A DNA stretch of 62,592 bases from Verrucomicrobiales bacterium. GTDB lineage: Bacteria > Verrucomicrobiota > Verrucomicrobiia > Verrucomicrobiales > DEV007. Location: assembly GCA_029233965.1 (NCBI GenBank), contig JARGOP010000015.1, positions 1 to 62,592 of the forward strand, given 5' to 3'. A program made the position numbers and the translations under genes. Below, piece after piece: positions 54,461 to 62,592 of the stretch; the stretch's first letter is position 1, and every line of letters begins with the position of its first letter. The notes beneath the pieces were generated by a model. The model was not told the DNA's origin, did no database searches, and was given only the letters and a program-made list of their open reading frames with translations.

Positions 54461-55384
54461 ATGAAAGCAAGAGTCGCCGTCAGCCTGGAGGAGTTGATTC
54501 AACTTCAGGCGGAGGCGCGGGGCTTCAGCTTTCTTCCGAAGCAGCCGGTTCATTCGCTGCTCTCGGGTCGGCATGCTTCGCGACTGCGGGGACGCGGTCT
54601 CGCGTTTGAAGAACTGCGACACTACGCCCAGGGGGATGACGTTCGCACGATCGATTGGAAGGCGACGGCCCGGCTTCGGTCACCTCATGTCAGGGTTTAC
54701 AGTGAAGAGAGGGAACGCCCTGTCCTTCTCCTCGTCGATCAGCGCACTCCCATGTTTTTCGGAAGTCAGCGCACCATGAAATCAGTGGCCGCCGCTGAAG
54801 TGGCTGCTCTCGCCGCGTGGCGAACCCTCGGGGCGGGGGATCGCGTTGGAGGGATCGTCTTCAATGAAGAGGAGATTGTCGATCTGCAGCCGCTGCGAAA
54901 CCAGACTGCAGTCCTGCGCCTGCTGCACGAGGTCGTTCGTCTCAATGAACGACTTGCGCAGGGAACTCCTCACCCGGGAACCATTTCGGTCAACGAAGTG
55001 CTCAAGGCAGCGGCGCGTCGGGCGAAGCACGATCACCTCGTCGTGATCATCAGTGATCTCGACGGGGCCAACGAGGAAACACAGCGCCTTGCGACGCGGC
55101 TCGCAGCGCACAACGATGTGCTCATGGTAGCCGTCTATGATCCCCTGGGCGGATCGCTGCAGAATCATCCCGGGATGATTGCATCGACTTCGGAGGGACT
55201 GCTGCCTCTGCCGGAGGAGCGGTCTTTTCCCGGAGCTTTTCAGAAAGCGTTTGCCAATCGGCTCGATGAGTGGCGGGATATTTTTCAGGCCCTGCGTGTT
55301 CCCGTGATTCCAATCTCGACGGCCACTCCTCCCGCGGAGCAGCTTCGGGAACTCTTCGGCCAGCATTTTTCCGGGATCTCATGA
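54461..55384 (+). CDS. DUF58 domain protein
   Basis: This 307-residue DUF58 protein has the conserved segment GRGLAFEELRHYAQGDDVRT followed by DWKATARLRSPHVRVYSEE. A VWA-like fold follows, with LLVDQRTPMFFG replacing a canonical MIDAS. DUF58 proteins regularly accompany MoxR. The next gene starts in its stop codon (ATGA). Function of the family is unknown, but a scaffold for MoxR/VWA assembly is likely. Confidence 0.92.
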   Translation: MKARVAVSLEELIQLQAEARGFSFLPKQPVHSLLSGRHASRLRGRGLAFEELRHYAQGDDVRTIDWKATARLRSPHVRVYSEERERPVLLLVDQRTPMFFGSQRTMKSVAAAEVAALAAWRTLGAGDRVGGIVFNEEEIVDLQPLRNQTAVLRLLHEVVRLNERLAQGTPHPGTISVNEVLKAAARRAKHDHLVVIISDLDGANEETQRLATRLAAHNDVLMVAVYDPLGGSLQNHPGMIASTSEGLLPLPEERSFPGAFQKAFANRLDEWRDIFQALRVPVIPISTATPPAEQLRELFGQHFSGIS

Positions 55385-55857
55385 GCGACCCTTCCACCAG
55401 TCTCGAACGGCTTCATGATCTCGTGCCTCCTCCCGGGATCAGTTGGTGGCCGTTGGCTCCGGGATGGTATTTCGTTGCCGTCTGCATTCTGTTCTTTATC
55501 GGAGTGACCGCCTTTCGTGGCTGGAAAAGATGGAAGGCGAATGCCTACCGTCGCGCGGCCCTCCGGGAGTTGGAGAGCGCCTCCGACATCACTGCCGTTG
55601 CTGAGATTCTCCGCCGCACCGCGCTCATGACCGCACCGCGCGCGAGTATTGCGGCCAAATCAGGCAATGCCTGGGTCGACTGGTTGGCTTCGGTCATTCC
55701 GGACCCGATGCCGGATGAGGTGCGCCATCAACTCACCTGCGGAATCTATGATCGCAGCGAAGGGGATTTGATGCTTGTCAGTCAATACGCGGACCGGTGG
55801 ATCCGCAATCATCAATCGGAACCCAACCTTCTCAATTCGATCAATACCTCTTCATGA
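55381..55857 (+). CDS. DUF4381-type membrane protein
   Basis: This 158-residue protein starts with a short N-terminal segment (LVPPPGISWWPLAPGW). One transmembrane helix follows (about 30-45), then a cytoplasmic helical part (KRWKANAYRRAALRELESAS then AEILRRTAL). This is the DUF4381 pattern found in MoxR/Bat operons. It overlaps DUF58 and the phosphatase by 4 bases each. Confidence 0.88.
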   Translation: MSDPSTSLERLHDLVPPPGISWWPLAPGWYFVAVCILFFIGVTAFRGWKRWKANAYRRAALRELESASDITAVAEILRRTALMTAPRASIAAKSGNAWVDWLASVIPDPMPDEVRHQLTCGIYDRSEGDLMLVSQYADRWIRNHQSEPNLLNSINTSS

Positions 55858-57551
55858 AAACAACTCTGAGACTTACCTTTTTCCTGGGCTGCTTTGGCAT
55901 AGCGGCGGCTGCGATTTCTGCTGATGAAGCCAAACCGAAGCTCATCCTGCAGATCACGGTTGATCAACTTCGCGGAGATATGCCGACCCGTTTCCTTGAT
56001 CGGATGCCTGAGGGTGGGTTTCGTTGGCTCCTTGAGAACGGGGTGGTTTATAAGAATGCCCATCATGCTCACGCAAATACTGAAACGATTGTCGGACACG
56101 CGACGCTCGCGACGGGTGCGCATCCCTCGGTGCACGGGATGATCGGGAATACCTGGTTTGATCGTCAGACGGGTGAGTTGACCTACAATATCGAAGATCC
56201 GAGATACAGCATCCTCACCCGTGGCGCCGGGGTCGATCAGGCGCAGGAAATTGATCCGACACAGCGGGTCGCAAAAAGTGACGGGCGCTCTCCCGCCGCC
56301 ATTCTCTGTTCCACTTTCAGCGATGAACTTGCGATCCAAACCGCGGGAGCTGCGAAGATCTTCGGTGTCTCAGTGAAGGATCGGGGCGCCGTTTCCATGG
56401 CCGGTCACGCCGGGAAGGCTTTCTGGTTTTCGAAGAGTGTCGGCGAGTTTGTTTCCAGTAACTTCTACTACGAGAAATACCCTGAGTGGGTTGAGAAGTG
56501 GAACGGCGAAGGCTATCCGAAACGCTACGGAGGCACCGCGTGGGAGTTGCTGCACGATCAATCCACCTATCTTTTCAGGGATCGCGATGATCAGGAGTGG
56601 GAGACGACGATGCTTCCGTTTGGAAGGGTCTTTCCTCATTCGTACGGATCCGCCGAAGGAAAAGGGTTTACGACCTTCCTCACCTTGAGCCCTGCCGGTG
56701 ACGAACTGGTTCTCGACTTTGCTAAAGCGGTTGTGGAAAACGAGGACATCGGAGGAGACGAAGTCACGGATTACCTCTCGGTGAGCTTTTCAGCGACGGA
56801 CTATGTGGGGCATCTTTTCGGCCCTTCGAGCCTTGAGGCAGAAGACAACCTTCTTCGGCTGGACCGCACTCTCGCGGCTTTGCTTTCCTTCATCGATGAG
56901 AAAGTGGGACTGGATAACACCGTCATCGTCCTGGCGGCAGACCATGGTGGTCCGGAGGTGCCTGCTGATCTGAATCTACACGGATTCGAGGCGAACTACG
57001 TCCATCCCGAAAAATGGGAGAAGGAAGAAGGCTTTGCAAAATTGAAAGAACGATTCGGTATCGGTGAGGATATCATTCGTGAGTATGCCCATCCTTATCT
57101 GTATCTCAATCGCGAGCTTATCGCTGAGAAAGGCCTCGACGTTGCGGAGGTGGAGGAAGCGATCGCGGAGGAGTTGGTGAAGTTTGAAGGAGTCGCTCTT
57201 GCGATTTCAAGCACGGCGCTTTCGAGAGGGGAAGTGTCCGGAACTGATGTCGTCCAATCGATCCTTAACAATCATCATCCGAAACGCTCCGGCGACATCT
57301 ATGTGGTCTTCGAGCCTCACTGGTTTATCAACGATTTTGATGGCCTTTCCGTTGCCGCCACTCACGGCTCTCCCTGGCGTTACGACACCTTTGTCCCTGT
57401 CATTTTTGCCGGCTTCGGAACCCAGCCTGCGAAGATTTATCGTGAGATCAAGACCACCGCAGTGGCGCCCACGCTTTCCGCTCTCATGGGAACGAAATCG
57501 CCGTCGGGGAGCTTCGGCGAAGTTCTTATTGAAGTCATGAATCGTCCCTGA
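55854..57551 (+). CDS. Secreted alkaline phosphatase
   Basis: This 565-residue exported enzyme has a signal peptide (1-23) and a PafA-like alkaline-phosphatase domain. Metal and catalytic positions look intact by eye: ITVDQLRGD, then NTETIVGHATLATGAHPSVHG with the Thr nucleophile, SATDYVGHLFGP, AADHGG and VAATHGSPW. It would release phosphate from monoesters in the periplasm. Its start overlaps the DUF4381 stop and the VWA gene starts 13 bases after it, so it is embedded in the Bat operon. That placement is unusual. Confidence 0.9.
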   Translation: MKTTLRLTFFLGCFGIAAAAISADEAKPKLILQITVDQLRGDMPTRFLDRMPEGGFRWLLENGVVYKNAHHAHANTETIVGHATLATGAHPSVHGMIGNTWFDRQTGELTYNIEDPRYSILTRGAGVDQAQEIDPTQRVAKSDGRSPAAILCSTFSDELAIQTAGAAKIFGVSVKDRGAVSMAGHAGKAFWFSKSVGEFVSSNFYYEKYPEWVEKWNGEGYPKRYGGTAWELLHDQSTYLFRDRDDQEWETTMLPFGRVFPHSYGSAEGKGFTTFLTLSPAGDELVLDFAKAVVENEDIGGDEVTDYLSVSFSATDYVGHLFGPSSLEAEDNLLRLDRTLAALLSFIDEKVGLDNTVIVLAADHGGPEVPADLNLHGFEANYVHPEKWEKEEGFAKLKERFGIGEDIIREYAHPYLYLNRELIAEKGLDVAEVEEAIAEELVKFEGVALAISSTALSRGEVSGTDVVQSILNNHHPKRSGDIYVVFEPHWFINDFDGLSVAATHGSPWRYDTFVPVIFAGFGTQPAKIYREIKTTAVAPTLSALMGTKSPSGSFGEVLIEVMNRP

Positions 57552-57564
57552 GTGAACCCTTCGC

Positions 57565-58602
57565 ATGCTGAGCTTCGCCCATCTCTGGATCTTCGCCCTG
57601 CTGCCACTGCCGTGGTTGCTGCGCGCGGCATTGCCGCCGCGCCGGGTCCCGGAGGTGGCGGTGCGGGTCCCGTTTGGAGATCGGCTTCGCAGCGCGAGTG
57701 AGAATGCAGGGGCGACGGCGAAAGCCGCGAAGAACACCCGGCAATGGTTCGTTCCGGTGCTCCTGTGGATTCTGCTCCTTGTCGCTCTCGCGAGACCGCT
57801 TTGGTTGGAGCCTCCGATCACCAAAGAGTTGCCGACTCGCGACCTTCTTCTCCTCGTCGATCTCTCGGGCTCGATGCAGACGGAGGACTTCAACAATGCC
57901 GAAGGCAAAACAGTGAGCCGGCTCGATGCGGTGAAGGAGGTGCTTGGCGAGTTCCTCGGGAAACGCGATGGCGATCGCGTGGGTCTCGTCGTCTTCGGGG
58001 ATGCTCCTTTTCTTCAGGCCCCCTTTTCGACGGATCTCGATCTTTCCCGCCAGCTGCTCGACGAGACCGCCGTGGGCATGGCCGGTGCGAAGACCGCCTT
58101 CGGAGATGCGATCGGTCTGGGAGTGAATCTCTTCGAGGACAGCGATGCGCCTGGGAAAACGATCATCGCGCTGACGGATGGAAACGATACGAAGAGCCAG
58201 GTTCCCCCGGTCGAAGCCGCCCGGGTGGCGGCTCAGAGGGACATCCGTATTCATACCGTCGCGATCGGAGATCCTTCCTCGCTCGGGGAGGAGAAGCTCG
58301 ATGAAGAAACTCTTCGCAACGTCGCAAAGACTGCCGGCGGGTCCTATTTCTTTGCGGCTGACCGGGAGGAACTCTCCGGAATTTACGAGGAACTGGACCA
58401 ACTCGAAACCCGTCAGGTCGATGTGATCAGCCATCGGCCGCAGCGTGATCTTTTCTACTGGCCTCTCCTCGTGGCACTGCTGGTTTCGCTTTCGGAAAAG
58501 GTGGTTCTCATCCTGAGGCAGTCACGGGCGGCGGCTCCCCTGAGTCAGAGCGGGACCGTCAGGGTGCATCCGCTCACCGGGAAAATGGAGGTGGTGAAAT
58601 GA
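57565..58602 (+). CDS. batA: BatA-like VWA protein
   Basis: This 345-residue protein has two N-terminal membrane helices and a VWA domain with a full MIDAS: DLSGSM (about 100-105), KTAFGD and LTDGNDT. A C-terminal helix follows. It is the second BatA of the window and is only loosely similar to the first in sequence. Its end overlaps the next gene by 4 bases (ATGA). Confidence 0.9.
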   Translation: MLSFAHLWIFALLPLPWLLRAALPPRRVPEVAVRVPFGDRLRSASENAGATAKAAKNTRQWFVPVLLWILLLVALARPLWLEPPITKELPTRDLLLLVDLSGSMQTEDFNNAEGKTVSRLDAVKEVLGEFLGKRDGDRVGLVVFGDAPFLQAPFSTDLDLSRQLLDETAVGMAGAKTAFGDAIGLGVNLFEDSDAPGKTIIALTDGNDTKSQVPPVEAARVAAQRDIRIHTVAIGDPSSLGEEKLDEETLRNVAKTAGGSYFFAADREELSGIYEELDQLETRQVDVISHRPQRDLFYWPLLVALLVSLSEKVVLILRQSRAAAPLSQSGTVRVHPLTGKMEVVK

Positions 58603-59540
58603 GAGAGCTGATTACCGATTTCCATTTCATTCGACCGGCCGTGCTCCTGCTGATTCCCGTCGTGATCGCAATCTGGTGGCTGTGGCAACGACGTTCGGAT
58701 CCGCTGCGTGGATGGCGGAAGCAGATTGATCCGGACCTCTTGAAGGCCCTTCTCGTGGGGCGGGAATCCTCTCTTCGAGGACCCGCGCAATGGGTGCTGG
58801 TGGTTTGGTTAGTTTCAGTCGTTGCGATCGCCGGGCCGACGTGGCGGCTCGAACCAAGTCCGTTTGCGGACGATGCAACGCCCCTCATGATTCTGCTCAA
58901 GTCGGATGTCTCGATGGACACTCCGGATCCGGCCCCTTCGCGTCTCGAACGTGCTCATCTCAAGATTGCCGATCTCGCGGAAGCACGGAAAGGGCAGGCT
59001 CTCGGCCTCATTGCCTACTCCGGATCTGCCCACCTCGTCCTGCCCCCGACCCGCGACACCGCGGTCGTCGCGGAAATGGCCGCGGAAATCAGTCCGGAGA
59101 TCATGCCGGTTCGCGGCGACCGTCTCGATCTCGCTTTGCTGGAAGCGGCCCGGGTTCTTACCCGGGGGGAAGCCGGGGGCAGTATCCTCGTGGTTGCCGA
59201 CCTCGTTGATTCCGATCCGGAGGCCTTGAGTTCCGCGCGAAAAGAGTTCCCGTTCCCCGTTCAGTTTTTGCAAATTCAGGCTCCCGACGCCCCGCGTGAC
59301 AATTCGCTCCGCGACGCTGCAAAGGTTCTCCGGGCCGGCGTTGAGATGCTCTCGGTGGATGATGGTGACATCAATGTGATCGTGCGCCGGGCGAGCAGTG
59401 CTCCCGTCGCCCAATCCGGAGACCGGAGCGACCGCTGGGAGGAAAGTGGCTACTGGCTTCTGCCGCTCCTGGGACTGATCCTGCTGGCCTCGTTCCGGCG
59501 GGAGAAGAACGAACTATCCACCGGGGAGGTGTCGGCATGA
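58599..59540 (+). CDS. BatB-like protein with degenerate VWA metal site
   Basis: This 313-residue protein has two N-terminal membrane helices, a VWA-fold domain and a C-terminal helix, the layout of BatB. The MIDAS is not conserved: DVSMD stands where DxSxS is expected, GDRL where GGTN is, and VADLVD where TDG is. It should therefore not bind metal the usual way and may only support its intact partner. It overlaps both neighbours by 4 bases. Confidence 0.83.
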   Translation: MRELITDFHFIRPAVLLLIPVVIAIWWLWQRRSDPLRGWRKQIDPDLLKALLVGRESSLRGPAQWVLVVWLVSVVAIAGPTWRLEPSPFADDATPLMILLKSDVSMDTPDPAPSRLERAHLKIADLAEARKGQALGLIAYSGSAHLVLPPTRDTAVVAEMAAEISPEIMPVRGDRLDLALLEAARVLTRGEAGGSILVVADLVDSDPEALSSARKEFPFPVQFLQIQAPDAPRDNSLRDAAKVLRAGVEMLSVDDGDINVIVRRASSAPVAQSGDRSDRWEESGYWLLPLLGLILLASFRREKNELSTGEVSA

Positions 59541-60121
59541 AGCCTTTGATCCTTCTCGCGGCCATCACCTGGGCCGGTCTCTGGTTCACGCCTGACCAGC
59601 AGGGGAAGCGCCACTTTCAGCGCGGGGAGTTTGCCGGGGCGGCGAATGCGTTTCAGGATCCGCTCTGGCAGGGCATGGCGCTCTACCGGGCAGGGGAGTT
59701 TGAAAAGGCAGCCCGTGCCTTTGCCCGAAGAGACACTCCGGAGGCGCATTTTAATCAGGGGAATGCCTGGCTCATGAACGGCAAATACGACGCAGCAATC
59801 GCCAGCTATGAGCGGGCCCTGACAAAGCGACCGGATTGGAAAGAGGCAAAGGAAAATCGCGATCTCGCCGCGGCGCGCGCTGCCCTGGTAAAGAATGAGG
59901 GGGGCGACATGGGGGACCAGACTCTGGGAGCGGACGAAATCAAATTCGACAACAGGAGGCGCGACTCCGGTCAGGACACCGAGGTGAATACGGAGCAGGC
60001 CGCGACGGATCAAAGCGTGCAGGCACTCTGGCTCCGCCGGGTGCAGACGAAGCCGGCCGACTTTCTGAAGGCCAGGTTTTCGTATCAGGAAGCGATGAGA
60101 AGCGGGGAGGGCGGCGAATGA
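59537..60121 (+). CDS. BatC-like TPR protein
   Basis: This 194-residue protein has a signal-like N-terminus and two to three TPR units (FQRGEFAGAANAFQDPLWQG, then HFNQGNAWLMNGKYDAAIAS and KRPDWKEAKENRDLA). Unlike BatC in the first module it has no long acidic tail. It is separate here rather than fused to BatB. It overlaps batD by 4 bases. Confidence 0.84.
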   Translation: MKPLILLAAITWAGLWFTPDQQGKRHFQRGEFAGAANAFQDPLWQGMALYRAGEFEKAARAFARRDTPEAHFNQGNAWLMNGKYDAAIASYERALTKRPDWKEAKENRDLAAARAALVKNEGGDMGDQTLGADEIKFDNRRRDSGQDTEVNTEQAATDQSVQALWLRRVQTKPADFLKARFSYQEAMRSGEGGE

Positions 60122-61374
60122 GGGTAGTCGTCCTGATTCTCCTCCTGACCGCTTTTCTCGGGGGCGGCGCAAGAGCGGAGGTTCCGCCGGTGAGTATCAC
60201 CGCTCCCGAGTCGGAGGCCTGGACCGGCGAGCGGGTTCGGGTTTTTGTCGAGTTACGGGCGAACGGCTCCTTCTCGGGCAGTGCCAGTTTCGATCTGCCG
60301 GAAATCCCAGGAACCCTCTTGATCAAGGTGGGGAACCCGGTTGTGGGCACGAAGGAAATGGACGGCGAAAGCTGGTTCGTGCAAACCCACGAGTTCGCCC
60401 TGTTTTCGCAGAAGACCGGCACCGTGACGATTCCTCCGTTCGCGGTCCGATTTGGAAGTCGGGATGGGTTTACCGGTCCGGGGAAGGAGGTGACGGTGAA
60501 GACGGAGGCACTTCCGGTGAAAATTCAAAGACCTCCCGGGAGTGAGGGAATTCCTTTCCTGGTGACGACGGAGAAGTTGACGGTCGAAGAAACGTGGGAT
60601 CCGGTTCCCGGGGCTGCGACCGTTGGCGACGTCTTTCGCCGCACGATCATCCAGAAGGCGGAAGGATTGACGGGAATGGCTCTGCTGCCTGCTCCGACGG
60701 TCGCCCCCGACGGCGTTCGAATCTATGAGCCCCGGGTGGAAACAAGCGACAATACTCAACGAGGAGCTTTCATGGGGGAGCGTCGCGAGACCCTGACCTA
60801 TCTCCTTCAGGAGGACGGTTCGATCACTCTTCCGGAGCTGACCTACACCTGGTGGAATCCGGAGAAAGAGTCGCTCGAGTCGAAGACTCTGCCTGCGGTT
60901 GCCGTGCAGGTCGTTCCGGTGCCGTTCCTTGTGGAGCCTGCGGCGACGGGTTGGTTCCGGGCCAACGGAGTGGTACTCGCGGTTCTGGTTGTTGGCTTGG
61001 TGGTCTTTCTCCGACAGCGCATTGCCACCGTGTTTCAGAAAGCGTGGCGAATTTTGAATCCTCCCGAACGGGTTGCGGTTCGTCACCTTCGGCGCGCCTG
61101 TCATCGAAATGATCCCGCGGCCGCTTGCGAGTCCTGGAACGAGTGGCGGTCAGTCGTCGCGCGCGATGTTCATCCTGATGCCGAGCTTCGAACTGCAGTT
61201 CTTGCGATGAATCGGGCACTTTTTGGCCCGGTCGCGGAATGTGCTTGGGAGGGAAGGGCTTTGTGGTATGCTTTTTCAAAATCAAGACACGCCGCCCGGT
61301 CTGTTGGGGTTCTTTCCTCAACCTCTGCGCTCCCTTTTCTCAATTACCCTAACAATAACAGATGGATTTCATGA
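60118..61374 (+). CDS. batD: BatD-like protein
   Basis: This 418-residue BatD protein has a signal peptide (about 1-20) and periplasmic beta domains (AWTGERVRVFVELRANG, SQKTGTVTIPPFAVRFG). A transmembrane helix follows (about 283-303, ANGVVLAVLVVGLVVF), then a cytoplasmic helical tail. It is about 160 residues shorter than the other BatD. It overlaps the next gene by 4 bases through an internal ATGA. Confidence 0.85.
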   Translation: MRVVVLILLLTAFLGGGARAEVPPVSITAPESEAWTGERVRVFVELRANGSFSGSASFDLPEIPGTLLIKVGNPVVGTKEMDGESWFVQTHEFALFSQKTGTVTIPPFAVRFGSRDGFTGPGKEVTVKTEALPVKIQRPPGSEGIPFLVTTEKLTVEETWDPVPGAATVGDVFRRTIIQKAEGLTGMALLPAPTVAPDGVRIYEPRVETSDNTQRGAFMGERRETLTYLLQEDGSITLPELTYTWWNPEKESLESKTLPAVAVQVVPVPFLVEPAATGWFRANGVVLAVLVVGLVVFLRQRIATVFQKAWRILNPPERVAVRHLRRACHRNDPAAACESWNEWRSVVARDVHPDAELRTAVLAMNRALFGPVAECAWEGRALWYAFSKSRHAARSVGVLSSTSALPFLNYPNNNRWIS

Positions 61375-62270
61375 AGCCGCTGCCCGCTATCCTCTTCGGT
61401 GTCATTTTTGCTTTGTCCCAAGCGGTTTATTCGCAGGAAGATCTATCGAAGCTGGAACAATCCGCGGTCTCTCTCATCGAAGCGTTCAATGAGGGCGATG
61501 CCGAGGCCGTCGCTTCGCTCTTTGTTCCCCGGGGCGAGTTGGTCCTGTCCTCAGGGGAGCTGGTTATCGGGACTGAAGATCTCCTGAGTCATTACACAAC
61601 CGTCTTTGCTGATCCCGGGCGACCTCAGGCCGCTCTTGAGGCGGGGTCGGTGCGTTTCCTCACCGGGGACGTGGCGATGGAAGACGGGACAGTGCATCTC
61701 ACCTATCCTGATGGAGAGATTTCCTCGCACTTTTATCAGGCAGTTCACGCAAAGCAGGAGGATGGAAGCTGGCGGTTCGCCAGTATACGCGATGTCGCGG
61801 GCGATCATGCGCTACCCTCGGAAAAGCTTCTCGCTCTTGAATGGTTGATTGGAGACTGGTTGATCCAGACAGGGGGAGTTGATACCTGGATCACTTTTTT
61901 GTGGAGCCCGGACGGTCCTTACATTGATGCAAAAGCACTGACCGATTCCACCGGTGGGCCGGCGACGGCAGCGACGATGCGCATCGGGTGGAATGAAAAG
62001 GAGGAGGCCTTCCATTCATGGGCCTTTGATGCGGACGGGGGATTCAATCAATCCATCTGGTTTGAAGCCGGAGAGAGCCGGTGGATCTTGAAAACAAAAG
62101 GGGTAACCGCCGATGGAGAAACAAACACGCTGACTCAGGTGCTGAGCCCGAACGGTTCAGGGCAGGGGTTTTCATGGACGAAACGGGATCAGGTGATCGG
62201 TGGGGCGGTTTTGGAAGATCGGATCATTGAAGCGGTGAAACGTCCGCCCGCACCCGCTGAAGCAGAATAA
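61371..62270 (+). CDS. Secreted NTF2-like protein with lipocalin-like C-terminus
   Basis: This protein of about 299 residues starts at the ATGA overlap with batD (an ATG 9 bases upstream is also possible). It has a signal peptide (about 1-20) and then an NTF2/SnoaL-like domain (residues about 25-150: SLIEAFNEGDAEAVASLFVP, then ELVIGTEDLLSHYTTVF). A beta-rich C-terminal domain follows (LIGDWLIQTGGVDTWITF onward). It ends the operon. Role unknown; ligand binding is the usual function of both folds. Confidence 0.8.
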   Translation: MKPLPAILFGVIFALSQAVYSQEDLSKLEQSAVSLIEAFNEGDAEAVASLFVPRGELVLSSGELVIGTEDLLSHYTTVFADPGRPQAALEAGSVRFLTGDVAMEDGTVHLTYPDGEISSHFYQAVHAKQEDGSWRFASIRDVAGDHALPSEKLLALEWLIGDWLIQTGGVDTWITFLWSPDGPYIDAKALTDSTGGPATAATMRIGWNEKEEAFHSWAFDADGGFNQSIWFEAGESRWILKTKGVTADGETNTLTQVLSPNGSGQGFSWTKRDQVIGGAVLEDRIIEAVKRPPAPAEAE

Positions 62271-62293
62271 TTTCCTACCCATCTATCAACACG

Positions 62294-62592
62294 ATGAAAA
62301 CATTCTTCCATGTCTCTCTTTCGATCCTGCTGATTCTGGGATTGCCTCTTCAGGATCTTTTTGCCAGAGGCCTCGGAGGAGGCGGTTTATCCAGGGGTGG
62401 TGGAGGTGGAATATCGAGGCCGTCGAGCCGGCCCTCGGTGAGTCCGAAAGTTCCCAACCGAAGCCCGTTGACAGGCTCGCGCCCATCCACACCGGTATCG
62501 AGGCCTTCGATTCCCACGACCCGACCCTCCGTTCCCACGACCCGACCCTCCGTTCCCACGACCCGACCCTCTGTTCCCACGACCCGACCCTC
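62294..62592 (+). CDS. Secreted Ser/Pro-rich repeat protein (partial)
   Basis: An open frame begins at 62294 with a signal peptide (MKTFFHVSLSILLILGLPLQ) and a glycine-rich stretch (GLGGGGLSRGGGGGISRP). It then becomes a repeat of Pro-Thr-Thr-Arg-Pro-Ser-Val units and runs off the window. It lies 23 bases after the NTF2-like gene and may belong to the same operon. Proline/serine/threonine-rich secreted proteins often span the periplasm or sit at the cell surface. Confidence 0.7.
   Translation, partial: MKTFFHVSLSILLILGLPLQDLFARGLGGGGLSRGGGGGISRPSSRPSVSPKVPNRSPLTGSRPSTPVSRPSIPTTRPSVPTTRPSVPTTRPSVPTTRP
62510..62592 (+). repeat. 21-bp tandem repeats within coding sequence
   Basis: Four almost identical 21-bp units (62510, 62531, 62552 and 62573, the last cut at the edge) encode PTTRPSV. 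Only two bases differ between units, so expansion is recent or continuing. Confidence 0.85.

Noticed and set aside
62510-62592. CRISPR-like array
   Set aside because: Repeats are contiguous 21-bp coding units without spacers.

Overview
The window reads as chromosomal DNA of a Verrucomicrobiota bacterium (PVC group), probably near Verrucomicrobiales. The signs are a DUF1549/DUF1553 cytochrome paired with a DUF1501 protein, a 1003-residue PVC-type CxxCH dehydrogenase, three secreted sulfatases, many secreted beta-propellers, and aerotolerance (Bat) modules carrying VWA proteins. GC content is moderately high and gene density is very high. No gap between genes exceeds about 170 bases. I saw no tRNA, rRNA, CRISPR array, transposase or phage gene. 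Many start codons lack a clear Shine-Dalgarno sequence, and ATGA or GTGA stop/start overlaps are common.

Layout. 2-5.8 kb: FmdB zinc ribbon, ribosomal S14, a KdgK-like sugar kinase with a 2-hydroxyacid dehydrogenase, and an operon of a small protein, an Rrf2 regulator and an N-acetylhexosamine-kinase-like protein. 5.8-15.7 kb: a 54-residue membrane protein, a secreted hydrolase, a LysE exporter, a PQQ-like propeller, an FMN reductase, phosphopentomutase (deoB) with a truncated aldehyde-dehydrogenase-like protein, and an M48 protease. 15.7-25 kb: CysJ, the DUF1501 and DUF1549/1553 pair, and glycolate dehydrogenase glcD-glcF with a DoxX/MauE membrane protein. 25-37.5 kb is a long minus-strand run: a frameshifted DUF5069 gene, rpmF, plsX, fabH, batA, a batB-batC fusion, batD, batE, a propeller, rsmB, and a phosphodiesterase-like protein lacking several metal ligands.

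37.5-53.4 kb holds three sulfatases, the large CxxCH protein, a ComEA-like protein, a rhomboid protease, a phosphopantetheinyl transferase, the UDP-xylose pair (UDP-glucuronate decarboxylase and eukaryote-like UDP-glucose dehydrogenase), an outer-membrane barrel, a 3D-domain protein, a glycine-zipper lipoprotein and an AraC regulator divergent from the third sulfatase. 53.5-62.3 kb is a tightly coupled nine-gene operon: MoxR, DUF58, DUF4381, an alkaline phosphatase, two VWA proteins, a TPR protein, BatD, and an NTF2-like secreted protein. A repeat-rich secreted protein runs off the right edge.

How the parts fit: the organism appears to degrade sulfated polysaccharides and amino-sugar or uronate material (sulfatases, KdgK, hexosamine kinase) and to build xylose-containing glycans (Ugd and Uxs). 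It carries two separate Bat modules. Only the second has its own MoxR and DUF58 genes, and it contains a phosphatase gene and a VWA protein with a ruined metal site. This second operon is the most unusual system in the window.
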